64,000 nucleotides of DNA. Source: Arthrobacter sp. M2012083 (GTDB lineage: Bacteria > Actinomycetota > Actinomycetes > Actinomycetales > Micrococcaceae). Location of the stretch: NCBI RefSeq assembly GCF_000281065.1, contig NZ_AKKK01000003.1, forward strand, positions 98,745 to 162,744, read 5' to 3'. Below the pieces are notes generated by a model. It was not told the origin of the DNA, searched no databases, and worked only from the letters and a program-made list of their open reading frames with translations. This document shows positions 32,028 through 40,077 of this stretch, in pieces. The translations under genes were made by a program, and so were the position numbers. How positions within the stretch are numbered: position 1 is the first letter of the stretch; every line of letters begins with the position of its first letter.

Positions 32028-33725
32028 ATGAGCATGATGCCATCGGCCCACGTGGACACGTTCACCCGCGACCACCTGCCGCCCGCCGATACCTGGCCTG
32101 CGCTTGAATTCACCCTTCCCGAACTCCACTACCCGGAACGGCTCAATGCTGCTGCGGTCCTGATCGACGACGGCGTCGAACAGTACGGCGCGGACGGCCC
32201 GGCCCTGCGGACCCCGGACGGCGTTGTCTGGACCTACGGTCAACTCCAGCAGCGTTCCAACCAGGTGGCCCAGGTCCTCACCGAAGACCTCGGCGTGGTT
32301 CCAGGCAATCGCGTGTTGCTGCGCGGGCCCAACAACCCCTGGATCGTGGCTGCCTGGCTCGGCGTACTGAAGGCCGGCGCCGTGGTGGTGACCACCATGC
32401 CCATGCTGCGCTCCAATGAAGTCTCCACGCTGATCCAGCTCACCAAGCCTGTTGTGGCCATCTCTGATCACCGCTTCGTGGACGAGCTCAGGGTCGCGGC
32501 GGGGGACCAGGTTAAGGTCCTGACGTACGGGTCCGACGACGACGATGACCTCACCTCCCGCTGTGGGCAAAAGAGCGGCGAGTTCACGGCTGTGGATACC
32601 TCGGCGGACGATGTTGCCCTGCTGGGTCCGACGTCGGGTACTACGGGCGTGCCGAAGGTGACCATGCACTTCCACCGGGACGTCCTGGCCAACGCGGACA
32701 CCTTCGCCCGCTTCATTCTGGAGCCCACGGCCGATGACGTCTTCGCCGGTTCGCCGCCCCTGGCTTTTACGTTCGGACTGGGCGGCCTGGTGGTCTTCCC
32801 CCTCCGTTTCGGCGCGTCTTCGCTCCTGACTGAGAAAGCCGGGCCCGTGGAACTGGCAGAGCACGCCGCAGCGGCTGGCGCCACGATCCTCTTCACGGCT
32901 CCCACTGCGTACCGGGCCATCCTGAAGGAGAAGCGGGGGGACCTCCTCCGCGGACTCCGCGTTGCTGTCTCTGCTGGAGAGCACCTGTCCAAGGAGACCT
33001 GGGAAGCTGTCCGGGAGGCTACCGGCCTGCGTCTGGTCAACGGAATCGGCGCCACTGAGCTGCTCCATGTGTTTATTTCCGCCGCCGGCGATGACATCCG
33101 TCCTGGAACCACGGGGCGCGCGGTGCCGGGGTTCCGGGCCACCATCCTGGACGACGACGGCAACGAACTCGGCCCGGGAAACATCGGACGCCTGGCCGTG
33201 ATCGGCCCTACCGGGTGCCGCTACCTCGACGACGCCAGGCAGGCAAACTACGTGGTCCGGGGCTGGAACGTCACCGGCGACACGTTTGCCATGGACGCCG
33301 ACGGGTACTTCACCTACCAGGCCCGCTCGGACAACATGATCGTCTCCTCCGGTTACAACATCGGTGCACCCGAGGTTGAAACGGCTATCGATCAGCACCC
33401 GGATGTGGTGGAAAACGCGGTCATCGGAGTTCCGGACGAAGAGCGTGGCAGCATCGTCTGCGCTTTCATCGTGCTGCGCGAAGGCGTCACCGGCGACGCT
33501 GCAAAGCGCAAGGAAATACAAGACTTCGTGAAGCAGGCCATCGCCCCCTACAAGTACCCCCGGGATGTCCGCTTCGTCAACGAACTGCCACGCAATCCCA
33601 GCGGCAAACTCCAGCACTTCAAGCTCCGCGACGGTCTTCTTTCAGAAAATACTGCGACCACGCCATTAGAGAGCGCCGCGGAACACACCGAACAACTTAC
33701 CCCTGCCGGCCAGAGCCAGGCCTGA
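32028..33725 (+). CDS. Aryl-CoA ligase (2-aminobenzoate- or salicylate-CoA ligase-like)
   Basis: A 565-residue AMP-forming acyl-CoA synthetase. The phosphate-binding loop PTSGTTGVPKV lies near residues 200-210, GIGATELLHVF near 343, and the hinge and C-terminal lysine in YNIGAPEVETAI and PSGKLQHFKLR. The LAFTFGLGGLVVFPLRFGAS region and overall length resemble benzoate/2-aminobenzoate-CoA ligases more than fatty-acid ligases. It would activate an aromatic acid to its CoA thioester for the hydroxylase encoded 15 nt downstream. Anthranilate and salicylate are the leading candidates; sequence alone does not choose. Confidence 0.82.
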   Translation: MSMMPSAHVDTFTRDHLPPADTWPALEFTLPELHYPERLNAAAVLIDDGVEQYGADGPALRTPDGVVWTYGQLQQRSNQVAQVLTEDLGVVPGNRVLLRGPNNPWIVAAWLGVLKAGAVVVTTMPMLRSNEVSTLIQLTKPVVAISDHRFVDELRVAAGDQVKVLTYGSDDDDDLTSRCGQKSGEFTAVDTSADDVALLGPTSGTTGVPKVTMHFHRDVLANADTFARFILEPTADDVFAGSPPLAFTFGLGGLVVFPLRFGASSLLTEKAGPVELAEHAAAAGATILFTAPTAYRAILKEKRGDLLRGLRVAVSAGEHLSKETWEAVREATGLRLVNGIGATELLHVFISAAGDDIRPGTTGRAVPGFRATILDDDGNELGPGNIGRLAVIGPTGCRYLDDARQANYVVRGWNVTGDTFAMDADGYFTYQARSDNMIVSSGYNIGAPEVETAIDQHPDVVENAVIGVPDEERGSIVCAFIVLREGVTGDAAKRKEIQDFVKQAIAPYKYPRDVRFVNELPRNPSGKLQHFKLRDGLLSENTATTPLESAAEHTEQLTPAGQSQA

Positions 33726-33740
33726 GAAGGAGCAACACCC

Positions 33741-36131
33741 ATGAAAATCGCAATCGTTGGAGGCGGCCCCGGCGGCCTGTACTTCGCAGCACTGATGAAG
33801 CAGCTGGACCCGTCGCACGACATCACCTTGTGGGAACGCAACGCTGCCAGCGACACCTTTGGCTTCGGCGTCGTATTTTCCGATGAGACACTCGGCGGCA
33901 TCGGCAACGCCGATCCCGTGGTGGCTGAATACATGAGCCGCCGCTTCGCCCGCTGGTCCGACATCGACATCCACTTCCGCGGCGAAATGATGACAGTCGG
34001 CGGCCAGGGCTTCGCTGCCATGAGCCGCAAGGAATTGCTGGAGCTGCTTCAACGCCGCTGCATCGAACTGAACGTTGACGTGCGGTTCAGTACCTTGGCT
34101 CCCGCCGTCGAGGAACTTGAAGCCAACTACGATCTGGTTCTTGCCGCGGACGGCATCAACTCGCAGATCCGCGCCAAGTACGCCGATTCGTTCAAGCCAA
34201 ACCTGGACCCGCGGACCAACAAGTTCATGTGGCTTGGTACAGACCAAGTGTTTGAGGCCTTCAAGTTCTTCGTGAAGGAAACCGAGTGGGGCATCATGCA
34301 GATCCACGGTTACCCGTACTCGGACGAGGGGTCCACATTCATTGTGGAAATGCACCAGGACGTGTGGCATGCGGCAGGTTTCGATGAGACCGCCAACGAG
34401 ATCTTCCCTCCCGGCGTCTCGGATGAAAAGGCCATCGCCAGGATCCGCGAGATCTTCGCCGAGGAACTGGACGGCTACGAGGTCCTCACCAACAACTCGA
34501 AGTGGATCAACTTCACCACGGTCCGCAACGAAAACTGGCGCCATAACAACGTCGTGCTCCTGGGCGACGCTGCCCACACTGCCCACTTCTCCATTGGTTC
34601 CGGCACCAAGCTGGCTATGGAGGACTCGCTGGCACTGGCCGCTTGCCTGCACGAGCACCCGGATATTGAGTCCGCGTTGGCAGCTTATGAGGCTGAGCGT
34701 CGGCCCGTGGTCGCTTCCACGCAGCGCGCAGCCCAGGCCTCCCTTGAGTGGTTCGAACGGATCGGACAGTACAAGGACCAGGACCCCACCCAGTTCGCGT
34801 TCAACCTGCTCACCCGCAGCCGCCGCATCACCCAGGAGAATCTGCGCCTGCGCGATCCCGAGTTCGCAGAGGCGGTGGATCGCGGCTTCGCCGAGTCCCA
34901 GGGCCTCAGCGAGGTGGCACCGGCCATGTTCCAGCCCTTCCGTATCGGCGAGCTGGAGCTTAAGAACCGTATTGTGGTCTCCCCGATGGACATGTACTCG
35001 GCCACGGACGGCGTTCCGGGTGACTTCCACAAGGTCCACTTGGGCTCCAAAGCACTCGGTGGCGCCGGCTTGGTCATGACCGAAATGGTCTGTGTTTCCG
35101 AAGCCGGCCGCATCACCCCCGGCTGCAGCGGCCTCTACACCGATGGCCAGCGTGACAGCTGGAAAGAAATCGTGGACTTCGTTCACAGCCGCTCCACCGC
35201 AAAGATCGGCGCGCAGCTGGGACACTCCGGCCGGAAGGGCTCCACCAAGCTCATGTGGGAAGGCATCGACCAGCCACTCGACTCCGGAAACTGGACCGCC
35301 GTCGGCCCTTCTGCCCTTCCCTACAGCCCGGAAAACCAGACGCCCGTGGAGTTGGATCGCGTCGGCATGGATGCCATCAAAGCGGAGTTCGTCGCTTCGA
35401 CGATCCGTGCTGATGAGGCTGGTTTCGACCTCCTGGAAATCCACGCCGCGCACGGCTACCTGCTGTCCTCCTTCCTTTCGCCCGTGTCCAACAAGCGGAC
35501 CGACCAGTACGGTGGCAGCCTGGAGAACCGGCTGCGGTTCCCGCTGGAAGTGTTCGACGCCGTTCGCGCGGCATGGCCTGCCCACAAGCCTTTGACGGTG
35601 CGCATCTCAGCCACTGACTGGATCGAAGGTGGCAACACTTCCGACGATTCCGTGGCCATCGCCAAGGCGTTCGTTGAGCACGGCGCTGCCGGCCTGGATG
35701 TTTCCACCGGACAGGTGGCCAAGGAAGAGAAGCCCGCTTTCGGCCGCAGCTACCAGACCCCGTTTGCCGACCGCATCCGCCAGGAAGTTGCCGCCCCGGC
35801 AGGCGTGGCTGTGATCGCCGTCGGCGCCATCTCCACGTACGACGACGTGAACTCCATCCTCCTGGCGGGCCGCGCGGACCTGATCGCCTTGGGCCGTACG
35901 CACCTTTACGATCCCCAGTGGACGCTGCATGCCGCAGCTGAGCAGGAGTATCAAGGTCCCGGAGCCGAGTGGATCCCGCAGTTCCGCGCTGGCCGAAGGA
36001 AGCCGCCCAGCTCGCGTACTGACGCAGTGCGGCCGCGCCTGTCCTTGCTGAAGGAAGCGGACATCGAAGAGAACATCACCCACCTTCGCTGGACTCCTGA
36101 GTCCGCCACGGCATCGGTTTTGGTGAAGTAG
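33741..36131 (+). CDS. Fused flavin monooxygenase / old yellow enzyme: aryl-CoA 5-hydroxylase-reductase type
   Basis: A 796-residue two-enzyme fusion. Residues 1-390 are a class A flavoprotein monooxygenase (FAD motif GGGPGGLYFAAL at 7-18, LLGDAAHTAHFSIGSGTKLA near 275). Residues 395-770 are an old-yellow-enzyme barrel (FQPFRIGELELKNRIVVSPM, QLGHSGRKGS, EIHAAHGYLLSSFLSP, RTDQYGGSLENRLRF). The architecture matches 2-aminobenzoyl-CoA monooxygenase/reductase and salicylyl-CoA 5-hydroxylases. The first half hydroxylates the ring para to the substituent; the second, when active, reduces the dearomatised ring with NADH. Both halves look complete. It follows the ligase, giving ligase-hydroxylase coupling. 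Confidence 0.85.
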   Translation: MKIAIVGGGPGGLYFAALMKQLDPSHDITLWERNAASDTFGFGVVFSDETLGGIGNADPVVAEYMSRRFARWSDIDIHFRGEMMTVGGQGFAAMSRKELLELLQRRCIELNVDVRFSTLAPAVEELEANYDLVLAADGINSQIRAKYADSFKPNLDPRTNKFMWLGTDQVFEAFKFFVKETEWGIMQIHGYPYSDEGSTFIVEMHQDVWHAAGFDETANEIFPPGVSDEKAIARIREIFAEELDGYEVLTNNSKWINFTTVRNENWRHNNVVLLGDAAHTAHFSIGSGTKLAMEDSLALAACLHEHPDIESALAAYEAERRPVVASTQRAAQASLEWFERIGQYKDQDPTQFAFNLLTRSRRITQENLRLRDPEFAEAVDRGFAESQGLSEVAPAMFQPFRIGELELKNRIVVSPMDMYSATDGVPGDFHKVHLGSKALGGAGLVMTEMVCVSEAGRITPGCSGLYTDGQRDSWKEIVDFVHSRSTAKIGAQLGHSGRKGSTKLMWEGIDQPLDSGNWTAVGPSALPYSPENQTPVELDRVGMDAIKAEFVASTIRADEAGFDLLEIHAAHGYLLSSFLSPVSNKRTDQYGGSLENRLRFPLEVFDAVRAAWPAHKPLTVRISATDWIEGGNTSDDSVAIAKAFVEHGAAGLDVSTGQVAKEEKPAFGRSYQTPFADRIRQEVAAPAGVAVIAVGAISTYDDVNSILLAGRADLIALGRTHLYDPQWTLHAAAEQEYQGPGAEWIPQFRAGRRKPPSSRTDAVRPRLSLLKEADIEENITHLRWTPESATASVLVK

Positions 36132-36133
36132 CC

Positions 36134-37504
36134 ATGGCAACCGCACCCCTCAACACATGGAATGTGCCCAGGAAGACCACCGGACTGGTGTTGTTCTGCT
36201 GCTGGCTCGCGATCCTCGCCGAAGGCTACGACGTGGGCGTACTCGGGGCCATCCTTCCTGCCCTTGCCGAGTACAAGGAATGGAATCTTAGCCCGTTGGC
36301 ACTCGGTGGACTCGGCTCATATGCCCTGATCGGCATGCTTATCGGAGCCCTGTTCATCGGCACTCTCAGCGACCTCGTGGGCCGGAAGAAGATGCTCTTG
36401 GCGTCCATGGCGATCTTCACGCTCACCCAGGCCGGAGCCGCGTGGGCCCCGACGCCGGAGCTCTTCGGCCTGTTCCGGCTCATCGGTGGCCTGGGAATGG
36501 GCGGTGTCATCCCGGTGGCAGCGGCCCTGACCATTGAATACTCGGCGCCGAACAAGCGTTCCTACAACTACGGCCTCATGTACTCCGGCTACTCGTTGGG
36601 AATAGTCGCGGCCGCCCTCGCCGCCCTGTTCGTCCTTCCCATGGGCGGCTGGCGTGCGGTGATCGCCATCGGGGCAGCGCCAGTAGTGCTGATTCCGATT
36701 ATCTGGAAGTTCCTCCCGGAGTCCTTGGAATTCCTGGAATCGAAGGGCCGGAAGTCCGAAGCGAAGGCTTTGGCAGCGAAATTGAACATCGCCAACTACA
36801 AGCCGATTGTCGCAGCGGCTCCCGCAGCTCCTGCTGCCCAAGGCGGTCAGGCCGATCCGTGGTGGAAGACCATCACCACCATGTTCTCCCGGAAGTACCT
36901 GCGTTCAACGGTGTTCTTCTGGATCTCGCTGTTCTGCGGTTTGGTACTGGTTTACGGCCTGAACACGTGGCTGCCGAGCATCATGAAGAAGGCCGGCTAC
37001 GACCTCGGCTCGTCCTTGACGTTCCTCTTGGTCTTCAGCCTTGCTTCCGCGATTGGTGGCCTGCTCCTGGGCCGCGCCGCGGACAAATACGGCAAGAAGC
37101 TCATCCTGGTGGTGTTCTACATTCTGGGCGGCTTGGGCATCATGCTCCTGGTCTTCCCCAACACCATGGTGGTCAACTTGCTGTTCGTGGCCTTCGCGGG
37201 TGTGGGGTCCATCTCCACATCGCTGGTCCTGACCGGCTACATCGCCGACTACTATCCGGCGAAGGTTCGTGGCACGGCAACGGGCTGGGCCTTGAGCTTC
37301 GCTCGTCTGGGTGCCATCTCCGGACCGTTGATCGGTGGCTGGATCGCAGGCTCCAAGCTGCCGTTTGAGGCCAATTTCGCCATCTTCGCGGGTATTGCCG
37401 TACTTGCAGCAGGCGCTGTGGCAATGATTCCCAAGCCACAGCCTGAGGTGCCGGTTGCCGCCGTCGACGTTGATCCTGACGACGTCGCCGTCAGCGCGCG
37501 CTAG
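36134..37504 (+). CDS. Aromatic acid:H+ symporter (AAHS family MFS transporter)
   Basis: A 456-residue 12-TM transporter. The TM1 motif EGYDVGVLG, the loop DLVGRKK and GGLGMGGVIPVA in TM4 match the AAHS family (PcaK, BenK, MhbT). The central loop is Ala/Pro-rich (AAPAAPAAQGG). It starts 2 nt after the hydroxylase stop. It most likely imports the aromatic acid activated by the upstream ligase. Confidence 0.9.
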   Translation: MATAPLNTWNVPRKTTGLVLFCCWLAILAEGYDVGVLGAILPALAEYKEWNLSPLALGGLGSYALIGMLIGALFIGTLSDLVGRKKMLLASMAIFTLTQAGAAWAPTPELFGLFRLIGGLGMGGVIPVAAALTIEYSAPNKRSYNYGLMYSGYSLGIVAAALAALFVLPMGGWRAVIAIGAAPVVLIPIIWKFLPESLEFLESKGRKSEAKALAAKLNIANYKPIVAAAPAAPAAQGGQADPWWKTITTMFSRKYLRSTVFFWISLFCGLVLVYGLNTWLPSIMKKAGYDLGSSLTFLLVFSLASAIGGLLLGRAADKYGKKLILVVFYILGGLGIMLLVFPNTMVVNLLFVAFAGVGSISTSLVLTGYIADYYPAKVRGTATGWALSFARLGAISGPLIGGWIAGSKLPFEANFAIFAGIAVLAAGAVAMIPKPQPEVPVAAVDVDPDDVAVSAR

Positions 37505-37511
37505 GAGAATC

Positions 37512-37919
37512 ATGGACAGGTATCCGGAGGCATGCGTCGAGCGAACGGTGGAGTGGGTAGACACCGATGCCTCCGGACACCAGCACAACTCGGCAATCCT
37601 GCGCTGGGTTGAGGCTGCCGAAGCTGAGCTCTTCCGCTCTCTGGAGCTGCCGGACTACTTCCCTAGCGCTCCGCGGGTGCAGCAAGTGATTAATTACAAG
37701 GCCAAGCTGTGGTTCGGCCAGCGCATCACCGCCACGGTGAAGATTCAGGCGCTCGGCCGGACCTCGCTGACCATGGCTTTCGATGTAACGTCCGACGCCG
37801 GTGAGGTCGCCGCGTACGGGACGGTCACCACGGTGCACGTCCCTAACGGCAGCACCGCTGCGCAGCCTTGGCCGGAGCATCTGGTCCGGGCCGTAAAGGG
37901 TGTGCCGGCAGCCGAATAG
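37512..37919 (+). CDS. 4-hydroxybenzoyl-CoA thioesterase (4HBT) hotdog protein
   Basis: A 135-residue single hotdog domain. The active-site stretch VEWVDTDASGHQHNSAILRWVEAAE has the Asp of 4HBT-type enzymes; here GHQHN replaces the more usual GHVHN. The ATG at 37512 follows TAGGAGAATC, 7 nt after the transporter stop. It would hydrolyse an aryl-CoA such as gentisyl-CoA or 5-hydroxyanthraniloyl-CoA. It is the last gene of the cluster and is followed by a long hairpin. Confidence 0.87.
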   Translation: MDRYPEACVERTVEWVDTDASGHQHNSAILRWVEAAEAELFRSLELPDYFPSAPRVQQVINYKAKLWFGQRITATVKIQALGRTSLTMAFDVTSDAGEVAAYGTVTTVHVPNGSTAAQPWPEHLVRAVKGVPAAE

Positions 37920-37922
37920 CTC

Positions 37923-37985
37923 CGCCGAGATGGCAGTTGACACCAATGTTGAAGCCTGGGATTGGTGTCTACTGCCATCTCGGCG
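37923..37985. repeat. Long near-perfect hairpin closing the aromatic-CoA cluster
   Basis: The arms at 37923-37947 and 37961-37985 pair over 25 bp with one mismatch (core CCGAGATGGCAG / CTGCCATCTCGG) around a 13-nt loop. It lies between convergent genes and has no T tract. It could be a factor-assisted terminator or an intergenic repeat of the REP kind. Confidence 0.6.
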
Positions 37986-37995
37986 AGGTGTTTGT

Positions 37996-38529
37996 CTAGC
38001 GCAGGCCCTTAAGGATGTTCTTGGGCCGCTGCATCTCACCGTGCTTGGCACCCAGGATGATCACCCAGGCAGCAAACGCGGGAATGGCCCACTGGAGTGC
38101 TTTCAGCTGGGTTTGGGCGGTCTTCAACTCGTCCGATGCGCCGGGCCGCGGCTCCGTGGCACCCTCGGCGCCTTCATCGGAGAGCTCGTCCACCTTCTTG
38201 CCCACTACACCTGCGTACAAGGTGATAGCTGCACCGGCCAAGGTCACTACTGTCTTGTAGATGGTGTTGGCGGCGACGCTGTCCTGCTTGGCGATCCTGC
38301 CTTTGTTTTCCCAAGCGATTGCCAGGTCCGCCGCGAGGTGTCCGGCGAAAGCTGCCGTCTGAACCGGGGCCCACTTCCCCCAGCCTTTGCTTGAGAGGCG
38401 GGTTCGTTCGGTGGGGTCTTTGGCTTCCGCTGCGGCCCCGTTGAGTCCGATTGCCCCCATCAGCGAACCGCCGAACCATGCTGCGGCTGTGAGGTCGTGA
38501 ATGGAACGGGCTACGAGATTTCCTGCCAT
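37996..38529 (-). CDS. Conserved actinobacterial membrane protein of unknown function
   Basis: A 177-residue protein with hydrophobic segments near residues 10-30, 85-108 and 145-162. The N-terminal IHDLTAAAWFGGSLMGAIGLN and the WGKWAPVQTAAFAGHLAADLAIAWENKGRI stretch look conserved, but no named family is recognised. The ATG at 38529 is the best start. It is divergent from the small membrane protein at 38665, sharing a 135-nt promoter region that contains motif copy 1. Confidence 0.7.
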   Translation of the reverse strand: MAGNLVARSIHDLTAAAWFGGSLMGAIGLNGAAAEAKDPTERTRLSSKGWGKWAPVQTAAFAGHLAADLAIAWENKGRIAKQDSVAANTIYKTVVTLAGAAITLYAGVVGKKVDELSDEGAEGATEPRPGASDELKTAQTQLKALQWAIPAFAAWVIILGAKHGEMQRPKNILKGLR

Positions 38530-38597
38530 GATGTGCTTCCTATCGTCGATCCGGAAAGTACCTTTTAGGCCGTGTCAGCCTCGAAACAGCGTGGTTC

Positions 38598-38620
38598 TAT
38601 ACTAAGCATGCTTACTAAGG
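38598..38620. promoter_or_regulatory. Shared 23-bp promoter motif, copy 1
   Basis: TATACTAAGCATGCTTAC begins a 23-nt element that matches copies at 41792-41814 and 43262-43284. The invariant positions include ACT-AG-A and CTTACTA. The copy lies 44 nt before the gene at 38665 and 68 nt from the divergent gene at 38529. Confidence 0.5.
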
Positions 38621-38664
38621 TGCGGCCAGTCGGTAGAGCGACGCCTTGCGGTTACGCTTAGCCC

Positions 38665-39045
38665 GTGGAGCAGCTTTACGCGATTCTTGCGTGCACAATT
38701 CTTGGTTGTTTGGCCGTTTTCCAAGTGGCGTTGGTGGTTGGCGCGCCCCTCGGGCGGTTCGCTTGGGGTGGGCAGCATGACGTCCTGCCGCAGAAGCTGC
38801 GGGTGGGAAGTGTAGTCTCCATTGTGCTGTACGCCCTGTTCGGCTACTCGGCGTTGGCAAAAGCGGGATTAGTGCCGGTGCCGGTCAGTGAAACCTTCAC
38901 CGGCATTGTCATGTGGGTACTTACCGCCTACTTCATTGTGGGCGTTGCGATGAATGCGATCTCCCGCAGCAAGCCCGAGCGTTTCGTCATGACCCCGGTG
39001 GCGCTGGTTCTCGCAATCCTCTTCCTGCTTCTTTCGCTGGATTGA
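38665..39045 (+). CDS. Small four-helix membrane protein of unknown function
   Basis: A 126-residue protein beginning at GTG 38665 with four predicted membrane segments (residues 3-25, 48-66, 74-98, 106-124). No family is recognised. The conserved-looking motif LGRFAWGGQHDVLPQKLRVGS lies in the first loop. It stands alone, with a copy of the shared 23-bp motif in its promoter, and ends about 100 nt before the PaaX-like gene. Confidence 0.65.
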   Translation: MEQLYAILACTILGCLAVFQVALVVGAPLGRFAWGGQHDVLPQKLRVGSVVSIVLYALFGYSALAKAGLVPVPVSETFTGIVMWVLTAYFIVGVAMNAISRSKPERFVMTPVALVLAILFLLLSLD

Positions 39046-39147
39046 TTCGAACACCAGGCTGATCCGGAGCATCGGCAGGGGCCCGCGCCGCACCTATGAT
39101 GAACTGGACTGGCGCCGGAACTGCGGCGCGGAAATGAGGACCCTTAG

Positions 39148-40032
39148 ATGTTCGCCGTTCCGGCACCCCCGGTGCGCCACCAGCAACTGCTCGTCACGAT
39201 TTTCGGTCTTTACGGCCGGAACGCCGGCGACGCGTTGCCGGTTTCTGCCCTGATTTCCATGCTGGGCTCGCTCGGCTACGACGCTCCGGGTGTGAGGTCG
39301 TCCGTCTCCAGGCTTAAAGCCAAGGGCGTACTGAAGAGTGTCCGTGAGGGCGGAATCGCCAAGTACAAGATCTCCGAGTCCGTCAGCGACGTGTTCCGTG
39401 AAGGTGACCGGCGGATCTTCGCGCCAGAGCAGCCTGCGCCGGTGGATACCTGGGTGCTGGCCGTCTTCTCCGTGCCGGAATCGATGCGTAACCGCAGGCA
39501 CCAGCTGCGGTCTGCACTGCTCGGGCTTGGTTTTGGTTCCGTTGCCAACGGTGTGTGGATCGCACCCGCACACAAGCTGGAGCAAGCCCGGGAACGCCTT
39601 ACCGCGAGTGGGCTGATCGAGTTCGTCGATCTTTTCCGGAGCGATTACGTGTTTGACGGGCCCATGCGCCCCAAAATATCTGAGTGGTGGGACCTCAAGG
39701 AACTCGATCAGCAGTTCACCGAGTTCCTTGAGGTGTACAAGGGCGCGGAGCGGCAATGGACCGAGCAGGTGGGTGATGATCCGGAAGCTGCCCTGGCTTC
39801 GTCCACCGAAGAGCTGCGACGCGACGCATTCCGTTTTTACATTCCCATGCTCACCATGTGGCGTAAGTTCCCGTACCGGGACCCGAACCTCCCCACCGAC
39901 TACCTTCCGCCCGAGTGGCACGGACCAGCGGTGCGCAAGACCTTCCTGGCCGTACACCGCTTGGCGGCACCCCTTGCAGCAGCCCACGCACATGAGGTCA
40001 TTGCTGAAGCTTTGAACCCGGCCGCCGCTTGA
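39148..40032 (+). CDS. PaaX-family transcriptional regulator
   Basis: A 294-residue PaaX/PaaX_C protein. The N-terminal winged helix (QQLLVTIFGLYGRNAGDALPV, GYDAPGVRSSVSRLKAKGVL) is followed by the central PaaX domain (WVLAVFSVPESMRNRRHQLRSALLGLGFG...GVWIAP) and a C-terminal region (YIPMLTMWRKFPYRDPNLP). E. coli PaaX is derepressed by phenylacetyl-CoA, and the family senses aryl-CoA esters. Its nearness to the aryl-CoA ligase cluster (1.2 kb) makes an aryl-CoA effector likely; no phenylacetate genes are in the window. Confidence 0.88.
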   Translation: MFAVPAPPVRHQQLLVTIFGLYGRNAGDALPVSALISMLGSLGYDAPGVRSSVSRLKAKGVLKSVREGGIAKYKISESVSDVFREGDRRIFAPEQPAPVDTWVLAVFSVPESMRNRRHQLRSALLGLGFGSVANGVWIAPAHKLEQARERLTASGLIEFVDLFRSDYVFDGPMRPKISEWWDLKELDQQFTEFLEVYKGAERQWTEQVGDDPEAALASSTEELRRDAFRFYIPMLTMWRKFPYRDPNLPTDYLPPEWHGPAVRKTFLAVHRLAAPLAAAHAHEVIAEALNPAAA

Positions 40033-40077
40033 ACCCGGAGGCCTTGCTCGCGGCGGCCTGGGCCTTGGGCTGTCCGG

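Noticed and set aside
31758..35585. Two long minus-strand frames (619 and 639 residues) opposite the ligase and hydroxylase genes
   Set aside because: Both mirror strongly conserved plus-strand genes and contain no motifs.
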